NCBI RefSeq assembly: GCF_037975245.1
Contig: NC_092564.1
Span: 15,850,984-15,912,983, forward strand
DNA length: 62,000 bases
From: Apostichopus japonicus
Taxonomy: Eukaryota; Echinodermata; Holothuroidea; Aspidochirotida; Stichopodidae
Reading direction: 5' to 3'
Within the stretch, counting starts at the first letter, position 1. Each line of letters opens with the position of its first letter. The position numbers and the translations under genes are program-made. Below, piece after piece: positions 48,187 to 60,328 of the stretch. A model generated the notes under the pieces. The model did no database searches. It was given only the letters and a program-made list of their open reading frames with translations, and was not told the DNA's origin.

Positions 48187-51100
48187 CTGTTGGACAAAAG
48201 ATCATTAGATAAGAAAGTACAATTCAGACAGAAAAGAGGGTTTTCAAATTTATTAAAATACATTTCATGATATCTTCTTCTAAAATGTGGTTTCAATATA
48301 TACATGTTGTCTATTTAATAAATCCACAATATGTATGTCACACGTCCAATTGCTTCTCTTCTTATGCTTGTGAGTAGCAGTTTACCTATGTGAAGTGCCA
48401 ACTAACAGTAAGCAGTACTAATGTGATGTGATATATAGACTTGCTAAAACCATCAGTTTTTTACCCAAGTTGTTCCTTGAAAGAACCTTTATCATTTCAT
48501 GGTTTGAAATATGTTTAAAACACAAAGGTAATTTAGACACAATGTTTACACCAGGCACTACCTAACACTATATTACTTACTTGGAATGGTCTTGCATACT
48601 TTCTGAGTTATTATTTCATGAAAGTGCTCCTTTACTAAGTCTTTGTCACTTTTCGCCCATTTAGTGTACGTTCGACATGAAAAAAAAAAACATCTTTCAA
48701 ATAAACAAGCCAATTAAGCCTTGATTTTGGCGAAAGCATACAATGGTGACAGCGTGTGCGTATTTGGCCTGCATGCCTCTTAACATGCTAACTCAAAATT
48801 GATGAACTATAAATTGGTATATACATTGACTTTGGTGAGTAGAAGAAAGTTAATGTGTTTTAAGTGGTCAAATGTCATTTGAGGTGCAAGTCAAAACACT
48901 TTGTCAACATAAAGGAAAAATTGGATGGACTTCAGACTTGTATGTCCCTTGCCATTGATGAGTAAAACAACCATAATTTGTCTTTCACGGAGATTGTGTT
49001 TGAAGTCTGGCACCTTGTAAAATTCATGAATTTGAGGTTTGATAAACTTCCAGCCACATGGTTTCTAGACTGCTGGCATAAAATTACTTAGCCAATTGGC
49101 TTTCAAATTACTTTTTTGTATCAGCATAATTTATCCTGTTACAAAGATATCGGGCAATCATCATTATCATCACCATAAAAGACAATATGTACTCACTCTT
49201 TTTGGTCTTTGCCTCTGAGTCTTGGGAATGGGATATTTTGAAAAGCCTTCTTTTTATCCCTTCATGAAACGAAAAGAAAAGCTTCCTTAATAATTTGTTA
49301 GTGATGTAAGTTCTTGTTCATGAATCATAAATACATATTACAAAATGGAATTACAGCAAACTTAACAGCGCTAACACATTCACAAGCTCTCATCAAGACA
49401 GATTGATGAATAACCTCTATGGTATCCCTTTGCAGAACGTTGTTTCTTTATGCTAGACCAGGCTGTAGAGGTGATGTTGCATAACATAACAATCAATATT
49501 ACTGCAAAGTGTTCAGAACTAAAATCATGCTGTGACAGCAACAAAACTGATGTTACATCATTCCAATACAATTGAATTACAAACATTTGTTTCACAATTT
49601 GTCGCAGTGTATTGAGATAGATTCTATAGCATGTCTCTTATGTATACCTGAAAATTGAATACAAACATATTTGTCAAGATGTGTCACAGTGTACTCAGAT
49701 AGATTCTATAGCATGTCTTCTATGTATACCTGAAAATTGAATACAAACATATTTGTCAAGATGTGTCACAGTGTACTCAGATAGATTCTATAGCATGTCT
49801 TCTATGTATACCTGACAATTGAAAACAAACATTTGTTTCACATTGTGTCATAGTGTACAGTGGCCAAATGTTGGCTATATTGAACTTACAAATAGGTTCT
49901 ACAATATGTCTTCTAAGTATACCTCACAATTGAACACTAACATATGTTTCACAATTTGTCGCAGTGTATTGAGATAGATTCTATAGCATGTCTCCTATGT
50001 ATACCTGAAAATTGAATACAAACATATTTGTCAAGATGTGTCACAGTGTACTCAGATAGATTCTATAGCATGTCTTCTATGTATACCTGAAAATTGAATA
50101 CAAACATATTTGTCAAGATGTGTCACAGTGTACTGAGATAGATTCTATAGCATGTCTTCAATGTATACCTGACAATTGAAAACAAACATTTGTTTCACAT
50201 TGTGTCATAGTGTACAGTGGCCAAATGTTGGCTATACTGAACTTACAAATAGGTTCTACAGTATGTCTTCTAAGTATACCTCACAATTGAATGCTAACAA
50301 ATGTTTCACAATTTGTCGCAGTGTATTGAGATAGATTCTATAGCATGTCTCTTATGTATACCTGAAAATTGAATACAAACATATTTGTCAAGATGTGTCA
50401 CAGTGTACTCAGATAGATTCTATAGCATGTCTTCTATGTATACCTGAAAATTGAATACAAACATATTTGTCAAGATGTGTCACAGTGTACTCAGATAGAT
50501 TCTATAGCATGTCTCTTATGTATACCTGAAAACTGAATACAAACATATTTGTCAAGATGTGTCACAGTGTACTCAGATAGATTCTATAGCATGTCTTCTA
50601 TGTATACCTGACAATTGAAAACAAACATTTGTTTCACATTGTGTCATAGTGTACAGTGGCCAAATGTTGCCTACATTGAACTTACAAATAGGTTCTACAG
50701 TATGTCTTCAAATTATACCTCACAATTGAACACTAACATATGTTTCACAATTTGTCGCAGTGTATTGAGATAGATTCTATAGCATGTCTCTTATGTATAC
50801 CTGAAAATTGAATACAAACATATTTGTCAAGATGTGTCACAGTGTACTCAGATAGATTCTATAGCATGTCTTCTATGTTTACCTGACAATTGAAAACAAA
50901 CATTTGTTTCACATTGTTTCATAGTGCACAGTGGCCAAATGTTGGCTATACTGAACTTACAAATAGGTTCTACAGTATGTCTTCTAATTATACCTCACAA
51001 TTGAACACTAACATATGTTTCACAATTTGTCGCAGTGTATTGAGATAGATTCTATAGCATGTCTCTTATGTATACCTGAAAATTGAATACAAACATATTT

Positions 51101-54100
51101 GTCAAGATGTGTCACAGTGTACTCAGATAGATTCTATAGCATGTCTTCTATGTTTACCTGACAATTGAAAACAAACATTTGTTTCACATTGTTTCATAGT
51201 GCACAGTGGCCAAATGTTGGCTATACTGAACTTACAAATAGGTTCTACAGTATGTCTTCTAAGTATACCTCACAATTGAATACTAACATATGTTTCACAA
51301 TTAGTCGCAGTGTATTGAGATATATTCTATAGCATGTCTCCTATGTATACCTGAAAATTGAATACAAACATATTTGTCATGAGGTGCCACAGTGTACTCA
51401 GATAGATTCTATAGCATGTCTTCTATGTTTACCTGACAATTGAAAACAAACATTTTTTTCACATTGTGTCATAGTGTACAGTGGCCAAATGTTGGCTATA
51501 TTGAACTAACAAATAGGTTCTACAGTATGTCTTCTAAGTATACCTCACAATTGAATACAAACATATGTTTCACAATTAGTCGCAGTGTATTGAGATAGAT
51601 TCTATAGCATGTCTCTTATGTATACCTGAAAATTACATACAAACATATTTGTCAAGATGTGTAACAGTGTACTCAGATAGATTCTATAGCATGTCTTCTA
51701 TGTATACCTGAAAATTGAATACAAACATATTTGTCAAGATGTGTCACAGTGTACTGAGATAGATTCTATAGCATGTCTTCTATGTTTACCTGACAATTGA
51801 AAACAAACATCTGTTTCACTTTGTGTCATAGTGCACAGTGGCCAAATGTTGGCTATACTGAACTTACAAATAGGTTCTACAGTATGTCTTCTAAGTATAC
51901 CTCACAATTGAATACTAACATATGTTTCACAATTAGTTGCAGTGTATTGAGATAGATTCTATAGCATGTCTCCTATGTATACCTGAAAATTGAATACAAA
52001 AATATTTGTCATGAGGTGCCACAGTGTACTGAGATAGATTCTATAGCATGTCTTCTATGTATACCTGACAATTGAAAACAAACATTTTTATCACATTGTG
52101 TCATAGTGTACAGTGGCCAAATGTTGGCTATATTGAACTTACAAATAGGTTCTACAGTATGTCTTCTAAGTATACCTCACAATTGAATACTAACATATGT
52201 TTCACAATTTGTCGCAGTGTATTGAGATAGATTCTATAGCATGTCTCCTATGTATACCTGAAAATTGAATACAAACATATTTGTCAAGAGGTGCCACAGT
52301 GTACTCAGATAGATTCTATAGCATGTCTTCTATGTATACCTGACAATTGAAAACAAACATTTTTTTCACATTGTGTCATAGTGTACAGTGGCCATATGTT
52401 GGCTATATTGAACTTACAAATAGGTTCTACAGTATGTCTTCTAAGTATACCTCACAATTGAATACTAACATATGTTTCACAATTAGTTGCAGTGTATTGA
52501 GATAGATTCTATAGCATGTCTCCTATGTATACCTGAAAATTGAATACAAAAATATTTGTCATGAGGTGCCACAGTGTACTCAGATAGATTCTATAGCATG
52601 TCTTCTATGTATACCTGACAATTGAAAACAAACATTTTTTTCACATTGTGTCATAGTGTACAGTGGCCATATGTTGCCTATATTGAACTTACAAATAGGT
52701 TCTACAGTATGTCTTCTAAGTATACCTCACAATTGAATACTAACATATGTTTCACAATTTTTCGCAGTGTATTGAGATAGATTCTATAGCATGTCTCCTA
52801 TGTATACCTGAAAATTGGATACAAACATATTTGTCAAGATGTGTCACAGTGTACTGAGATAGATTCTATAGCATGTCTTCTATGTATACCTGACAATTGA
52901 AAACAAACATTTTTATCACATTGTGTCATAGTGTACAGTGGCCAAATGTTGGCTATATTGAACTTACAAATAATTCTACAGTATGTCTTCTAAGTATACC
53001 TCACAATTGAATACAATCATATGTTTCACAATTTGTCGCAGTGTATTGAGATAGATTCTATAGCATGTCTCTTATGTATACCTGAAAATTGAATACAAAC
53101 ATATTTGTCAAGATGTGTCACAGTGTACTCAGATAGATTCTATAGCATGTCTTCTATGTTTACCTGACAATTGAAAACAAACATTTGTTTCACATTGTTT
53201 CATAGTGCACAGTGGCCAAATGTTGGCTATACTGAACTTACAAATAGGTTCTACAGTATGTCTTCTAATTATACCTCACAATTGAACACTAACATATGTT
53301 TCACAATTTGTCGCAGTGTATTGAGATAGATTCTATAGCATGTCTCTTATGTATACCTGAAAATTGAATACAAACATATTTGTCAAGATGTGTCACAGTG
53401 TACTCAGATAGATTCTATAGCATGTCTTCTATGTTTACCTGACAATTGAAAACAAACATTTGTTTCACATTGTTTCATAGTGCACAGTGGCCAAATGTTG
53501 GCTATACTGAACTTACAAATAGGTTCTACAGTATGTCTTCTAAGTATACCTCACAATTGAATACTAACATATGTTTCACAATTAGTCGCAGTGTATTGAG
53601 ATATATTCTATAGCATGTCTCCTATGTATACCTGAAAATTGAATACAAACATATTTGTCATGAGGTGCCACAGTGTACTCAGATAGATTCTATAGCATGT
53701 CTTCTATGTATACGTGACAATTGAAAACAAACATTTTTTTCACATTGTGTCATAGGGTACAGTGGCCAAATGTTGGCTATATTGAACTAACAAATAGGTT
53801 CTACAGTATGTCTTCTAAGTATACCTCACAATTGAATACAAACATATGTTTCACAATTTGTCGCAGTGTATTGAGATAGATTCTATAGCATGTCTCTTAT
53901 GTATACCTGAAAATTGAATACAAACATATTTCTCAAGATGTGTCACAGTGTACTCAGATAGATTCTATAGCATGTCTTCTATGTATACCTGACAATTGAA
54001 AACAAACATTTGTTTCACATTGTGTCATAGTGTACAGTGGCCAAATGTTGGCTATATTGAACTTACACAAATAGGTTCTACAGTATGTCTTCTAAGTATA

Positions 54101-57100
54101 CCTCACAATTGAATACTAACATATGTTTCACAATTAGTCGCAGTGTATTGAGATAGATTCTATAGCATGTCTCCTATGTATACCTGAAAATTGAATACAA
54201 ACATATTTGTCAAGATGTGTCACAGTGTACTCAGATAGATTCTATAGCATGTCTTCTATGTATACCTGACAATTGAAAACAAACATTTTTTTCACATTGT
54301 GTCATAGTGTACAGTGGCCAAATGTTGGCTATATTGAACTAACAAATAGGTTCTACAGTATGTCTTCTAAGTATACCTCACAATTGAATACAAACATATG
54401 TTACACAATTAGTCGCAGTGTATTGAGATAGATTCTATAGCATGTCTCTTATGTATACCTGAAAATTACATACAAACATATTTGTCAAGATGTGTAACAG
54501 TGTACTCAGATAGATTCTATAGCATGTCTCCTATGTATACCTGAAAATTGAATACAAAAATATTTGTCATGAGGTGCCACAGTGTACTCAGATAGATTCT
54601 ATAGCATGTCTTCTATGTATACCTGACAATTGAAAACAAACATTTTTTTCACATTGTGTCATAGTGTACAGTGGCCAAATGTTGGCTATATTGAACTTAC
54701 AAATAGGTTCTACAGTATGTCTTCTAAGTATACCTCACAATTGAATACAAACATATGTTTCACAATTTGTCGCAGTGTATTGAGATAGATTCTATAGCAT
54801 GTCTCTTATGTATACCTGAAAATTGAATACAAACATATTTATCAAGATGTGTCACAGTGTACTCAGATAGATTCTATAGCATGTCTTCTATGTATACCTG
54901 AAAATTGAATACAAACATATTTGTCAAGATGTGTCACAGTGTACTCAGATAGATTCTATAGCATGTCTTCTATGTATACCTGACAATTGAAAACAAACAT
55001 TTGTTTCACATTGTGTCATAGTGTACAGTGGCCAAATGTTGCCTATATTGAACTTACACAAATAGGTTCTACAGTATGTCTTCTAAGTATACCTCCCAAT
55101 TGAATACTAACATATGTTTCAAAATAAGTCGCAGTATATTGAGATAGATTCTATAGCATGTCTCCTATGTATACCTGAAAATTGAATACAAACCTATTTG
55201 TCATGAGGTGCCACAGTGTACTCAGATAGATTCTATAGCATGTCTTCTATGTATACCTGAAAATTGGATACAAACCTATTTGTCATGAGGTGCCACAGTG
55301 TACTCAGATAGATTCTATAGCATGTCTTCTATGTATACCTGAAAATTGGATACAAACATATTTGTCAAGATGTGTCACAGTGTACTGAGATAGATTCTAT
55401 AGCATGTCTTCTATGTATACCTGACAATTGAAAACAAACATTTTTTTCACATTGTGTCATAGTGTACAGTGGCCAAATGTTGGCTATATTGAACTTACAA
55501 ATAGGTTCTACAGTATGTCTTCTAAGTATACCTCACAATTGAATACAATCATATGTTTCACAATTTGTCGCAGTGTATTGAGATAGATTCTATAGCATGT
55601 CTCCTATGTTTACCTGAAAATTGAATACAAACATATTTGTCAAGATGTGTCACAGTGTACTCAGATAGATTCTATAGCATGTCTTCTATGTATACCTGAC
55701 AATTGAAAACAAACATTTTTTTCACATTGTGTCATAGTGTACAGTGGCCAAATGTTGGCTATATTGAACTAACAAATAGGTTCTACAGTATGTCTTCTAA
55801 GTATACCTCACAATTGAATACAAACATATGTTACACAATTAGTCGCAGTGTATTGAGATAGATTCTATAGCATGTCTCTTATGTATACCTGAAAATTACA
55901 TACAAACATATTTGTCAAGATGTGTAACAGTGTACTCAGATAGATTCTATAGCATGTCTCCTATGTATACCTGAAAATTGAATACAAAAATATTTGTCAT
56001 GAGGTGCCACAGTGCACTCAGATAGATTCTATAGCATGTCTTCTATGTATACCTGACAATTGAAAACAAACATTTTTTTCACATTGTGTCATAGTGTACA
56101 GTGGCCAAATGTTGGCTATATTGAACTTACAAATAGGTTCTACAGTATGTCTTCTAAGTATACCTCACAATTGAATACAAACATATGTTTCACAATTTGT
56201 CGCAGTGTATTGAGATAGATTCTATAGCATGTCTCTTATGTATACCTGAAAATTGAATACAAACATATTTATCAAGATGTGTCACAGTGTACTCAGATAG
56301 ATTCTATAGCATGTCTTCTATGTATACCTGAAAATTGAATACAAACATATTTGTCAAGATGTGTCACAGTGTACTCAGATAGATTCTATAGCATGTCTTC
56401 TATGTATACCTGACAATTGAAAACAAACATTTGTTTCACATTGTGTCATAGTGTACAGTGGCCAAATGTTGCCTATATTGAACTTACACAAATAGGTTCT
56501 ACAGTATGTCTTCTAAGTATACCTCCCAATTGAATACTAACATATGTTTCAAAATAAGTCGCAGTATATTGAGATAGATTCTATAGCATGTCTCCTATGT
56601 ATACCTGAAAATTGAATACAAACCTATTTGTCATGAGGTGCCACAGTGTACTCAGATAGATTCTATAGCATGTCTTCTATGTATACCTGAAAATTGGATA
56701 CAAACCTATTTGTCATGAGGTGCCACAGTGTACTCAGATAGATTCTATAGCATGTCTTCTATGTATACCTGAAAATTGGATACAAACATATTTGTCAAGA
56801 TGTGTCACAGTGTACTGAGATAGATTCTATAGCATGTCTTCTATGTATACCTGACAATTGAAAACAAACATTTTTTTCACATTGTGTCATAGTGTACAGT
56901 GGCCAAATGTTGGCTATATTGAACTTACAAATAATTCTACAGTATGTCTTCTAAGTATACCTCACAATTGAATACAATCATATGTTTCACAATTTGTCGC
57001 AGTGTATTGAGATAGATTCTATAGCATGTCTCCTATGTTTACCTGAAAATTGAATACAAACATATTTGTCAAGATGTGTCACAGTGTACTCAGATAGATT

Positions 57101-59847
57101 CTATAGCATGTCTTCTATGTATACCTGACAATTGAAAACAAACAATGTTTCACATTGTGTCATAGTGTACAGTGGCCAAATGTTGGCTATATTGAACTTA
57201 CAGAAATAGGTTCTACAGTATGTCTTCTAAGTATACCTCACAATTGAATACAAACATATGTTTCACAATTTGTCGCAGTGTATTGAGATAGATTCTATAG
57301 TATGTCTCCTATGTATACCTGAAAATTGAATACAAACATGCACTTTGCCGCAGTGTATGGAGATAGATTCTATAGCATGTCTCCTATGTATACCTGAAAA
57401 TTGGGTACTAACATATGTTTCATGATGTGTCGCAGTGTATTGGGATAGATTCTATAGCATGTCTTCTATGTATACCTGACAATTGAAAACAAACATTTTT
57501 TTCACATTGTGTCATAGTGTACAGTGGCCATATGTTGGCTATATTGAACTTACAAATAGGTTCTACAGTATGTCTTCTAAGTATACCTCACAATTGAATA
57601 CTAACATATGTTTCACAATTAGTTGCAGTGTATTGAGATAGATTCTATAGCATGTCTCCTATGTATACCTGAAAATTGAATACAAAAATATTTGTCATGA
57701 GGTGCCACAGTGTACTCAGATAGATTCTATAGCATGTCTTCTATGTATACCTGACAATTGAAAACAAACATTTTTTTCACATTGTGTCATAGTGTACAGT
57801 GGCCATATGTTGCCTATATTGAACTTACAAATAGGTTCTACAGTATGTCTTCTAAGTATACCTCACAATTGAATACAATCATATGTTTCACAATTTGTCG
57901 CAGTGTATTGAGATAGATTCTATAGCATGTCTCCTATGTTTACCTGAAAATTGAATACAAACATATTTGTCAAGATGTGTCACAGTGTACTCAGATAGAT
58001 TCTATAGCATGTCTTCTATGTATACCTGACAATTGAAAACAAACATTGTTTCACATTGTGTCATAGTGTACAGTGGCCAAATGTTGGCTATATTGAACTT
58101 ACAGAAATAGGTTCTACAGTATGTCTTCTAAGTATACCTCACAATTGAATACAAACATATGTTTCACAATTTGTCGCAGTGTATTGAGATAGATTCTATA
58201 GTATGTCTCTTATGTATACCTGAAAATTGAATACAATATGTTTCATGGTGTGTCACAGTGTACTGAGATAGATTCTATAGCATGTCTCCTATGTATACCT
58301 GACAATTGAAAACAAACATATGTTTCACATTGTGTCATAGTGTACAGTGGCCAAATGTTGGCTATATTGAACTGACAAATATTCCACTAAAAGTCAGTTT
58401 GACCAACAGTTATCTCCATCTTTTCTTATCAAAGATTTTGGGTTCATATTTTTTTTTTATCTCAGTAGGCTAACAACCAACATGGATTTTTTTTAAAATC
58501 AGTTTGTCACCAAAGTATATCTGACACAAATACTGTGCATGATACCTGTGTTTCACAATGTGTCAAAGTATACAGTACCCAACTGATGACTACATTGAAC
58601 AAACGAGTAATCCATCTCGAGTCAGCTTGACACTCAATATTATCCACTAAATATAGCCTACAAAGGGTAAAGAGCACTTCCAGAGAATGAAATATCACTT
58701 AGGTATACTGATAACCAAAATGAATGATAAGTTGATTGTATTTGATATCCCCAAGTTTTCAGCCACATTCCATCTATAATATCCTTTATACATGGAGAGG
58801 TTAAAAGGCCATCGTAATGTTACAGATAAAATTCCAATTTACCTAAGAACTATTTGGGTAAAAAACACACTTACTTCACTGGGCCCCGATTCTGCTGATA
58901 TATCTGTATCAATTTCGTCATGGCTAGCATCCTGCAATGTTAAATGGACAGTATTAACTTGATAGCATGTCTCCTATGTATACCTGAAAATTGAATACAA
59001 ACATGCACTTTGCCGTAGTGTATGGAGATAGATTCTATAGCATGTCTCCTATGTATACCTGAAAATTGGGTACTAACATATGTTTCATGATGTGTCGCAG
59101 TGTATTGGGATAGATTCTATAGCATGTCTCCTATGTATACCTGAAAATTGAATACTAACATATTTGTCATGATGTGTACTGAGATTGATTCTATAGCATG
59201 TCTTCTATGTATACCTGACAATTGAAAACAAGCATTTGTTTCACATTGTGTCATAGTGTGCAGTGGCCAACTGTTGGCAATATTGAACTTACAAATATTC
59301 CACTAAAAGTCAGTTTGACCAACAGTTATCTCCATCTTTTCTTATCAAAGATTTTGGGTTCATATTTTTTTTTTATCTCAGTAGGCTAACAACCAACATG
59401 GATTTTTTTTAAAATCAGTTTGTCACCAAAGTATATCTGACACAAATACTGTGCATGATACCTGTGTTTCACAATGTGTCAAAGTATACAGTACCCAACT
59501 GATGACTACATTGAACAAACGAGTAATCCATCTCGAGTCAGCTTGACACTCAATATTATCCACTAAATATAGCCTACAAAGGGTAAAGAGCACTTCCAGA
59601 GAATGAAATATCACTTAGGTATACTGATAACCAAAATGAATGATAAGTTGATTGTATTTGATATCCCCAAGTTTTCAGCCACATTCCATCTATAATATCC
59701 TTTATACATGGAGAGGTTAAAAGGCCATCGTAATGTTACAGATAAAATTCCAATTTACCTAAGAACTACTTGGGTAAAAAACACACTTACTTCACTGGGC
59801 CCCGATTCTGCTGATATATCTGTATCAATTTCGTCATGGCTAGCATC
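48038..59847 (-). CDS. 3' part of a gene with a Trp/HF 'SANT-like' domain; 5' end outside or undetected
   Basis: A minus-strand model from 59847 (highest exon seen) down to TAA at 48038-48040. Exons: 59791-59847 and 58875-58931 (duplicates), 49197-49281, 48581-about 48676, 48038-48186. Phases fit: 0/0, 0/0, 0/1, 1/1, 1/stop. The C-terminal 80 residues have KWAKSDKDLVKEHF, then PNKAEVEDFL, then TYTWRTVRTKVMNE, then a basic RKRK stretch. I recall this W..(E/D)..V..HF..I...P.K.E....(R/Y)xWR.V...V.N layout from uncharacterised fish and echinoderm proteins. A DNA- or chromatin-binding role is only inference. The weak point is the acceptor of the 48581 exon, where AG is not seen. No start codon or N-terminal part could be assigned. 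Confidence 0.6.
48187..48580 (-). other. Intron between last two exons of the SANT-like gene
   Basis: Minus-strand GTAAGT to CAACAG, 394 bp. No other feature. Confidence 0.65.
48581..48676 (-). CDS. SANT-like gene, penultimate exon (acceptor unusual)
   Basis: Strong donor CCAA|GTAAGT at the 48580/48581 boundary. The reading frame RTYTKWAKSDKDLVKEHFHEII..KTIP joins the last exon through a phase-1 codon (A|AT = Asn). Upstream is an 11-T tract followed by CATGTCGAACG. If the exon starts at GTCGAACG (48676) both phases fit, but the intron would then end in AT, not AG. The next upstream AG lies beyond the T tract. This could be a variant, a sequencing error, a non-canonical intron or a damaged gene copy. 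Confidence 0.6.
49197..49281 (-). CDS. SANT-like gene, internal exon
   Basis: Donor AAAAAGA|GTGAGT at 49196/49197 is clear. A branch-point-like CACTAAC precedes AAG/GAAG acceptors; starting at 49281 gives 28 codons plus one base (GIKRRLFKISHSQDSEAKTKK at the end) and phase 0, matching the upstream 57-bp exon. Starts at 49259 or 49285 are also possible. The pyrimidine tract is weak. Confidence 0.45.
49569..58375 (-). repeat. 8.8-kb satellite with higher-order structure, inside an intron
   Basis: Two building blocks beginning GATAGATTCTATAGCATGTC: an 82-bp unit A and a 193-bp unit B (itself two related halves, with GTGGCCAAATGTTGGC in the middle). They alternate as A(1-3)+B, giving periods of 275, 357 or 439 bp; about 28 B units can be counted. 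Larger blocks are also duplicated: about 1430 bp (e.g. 54491 and 55921 share the variant TGTGTAACAG) and about 2281 bp (51001 and 53282). Lies between the exons at 49197 and 58875. Confidence 0.92.
58376..59289. repeat. 916-bp tandem duplication, copy 1 (carries the 57-bp exon)
   Basis: Unique part 58376-58960 plus about 320 bp of satellite. Offset to copy 2 is constant at 916 bp, with only scattered substitutions (e.g. CTATTTGGG versus CTACTTGGG near 58850). Also holds a diverged satellite-like piece at 58550-58610. Confidence 0.9.
58875..58931 (-). CDS. SANT-like gene, acidic 57-bp exon, copy 1
   Basis: Acceptor TTAACATTGCAG|G at 58931 and donor GAA|GTAAGTG at 58874/58875. Exactly 19 codons: DASHDEIDTDISAESGPSE, acidic and Ser-rich, likely a linker. 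Phase 0 on both sides means skipping or repeating it keeps the frame. Confidence 0.62.
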
Positions 59848-60209
59848 CTGCAATGTTAAATGGAAAGTATTAACTTGATAGCATGTCTCCTATGTATACC
59901 TGAAAATTGAATACAAACATGCACTTTGCCGCAGTGTATGGAGATAGATTCTATAGCATGTCTCCTATGTATACCTGAAAATTGGGTACTAACATATGTT
60001 TCATGATGTGTCGCAGTGTATTGGGATAGATTCTATAGCATGTCTCCTATGTATACCTGAAAATTGAATACAATATGTTTCATGGTGTGTCACAGTGTAC
60101 TGAGATAGATTCTAGAGCATGTCTCCTATGTATACCTGACAATTGAAAACAAACATATGTTTCACATTGTGTCATAGTGTACAGTGGCCAAATGTTGGCT
60201 ATATTGAAC
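59290..60209. repeat. 916-bp tandem duplication, copy 2
   Basis: Near-identical to copy 1 including the exon and splice sites. It is followed by a third, partial copy (60210-60328). Confidence 0.9.
59791..59847 (-). CDS. SANT-like gene, acidic 57-bp exon, copy 2
   Basis: Identical in sequence to the exon 916 bp below it, with the same acceptor and donor. If both are spliced in, the protein carries the 19-residue acidic segment twice. Part of the 916-bp tandem duplication. Confidence 0.6.
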
Positions 60210-60328
60210 TGACAAATATTCCACTAAAAGTCAGTTTGACCAACAGTTATCTCCATCTTTTCTTATCAAAGATTTTGGGTTCATATTTTTTTTTTATCTC
60301 AGTAGGCTAACAACCAACATGGATTTTT
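60210..60328. repeat. Third copy of the duplication unit, cut short by an insertion
   Basis: Matches copies 1 and 2 up to CAACCAACATGGATTTTT, then changes abruptly into a different repeat. Its exon part, if present, would lie beyond the insertion and outside the window. Confidence 0.8.

Noticed and set aside
49569-58375. CRISPR-like array
   Set aside because: Direct repeats are present, but there are no unique spacers: the whole unit repeats, in an animal-type genome. It is a satellite.
58507-58698. 63-codon minus-strand frame repeated identically at 59423-59614
   Set aside because: The repetition is explained by the 916-bp duplication. The frame overlaps satellite-like sequence and does not connect in phase to the nearby exon.
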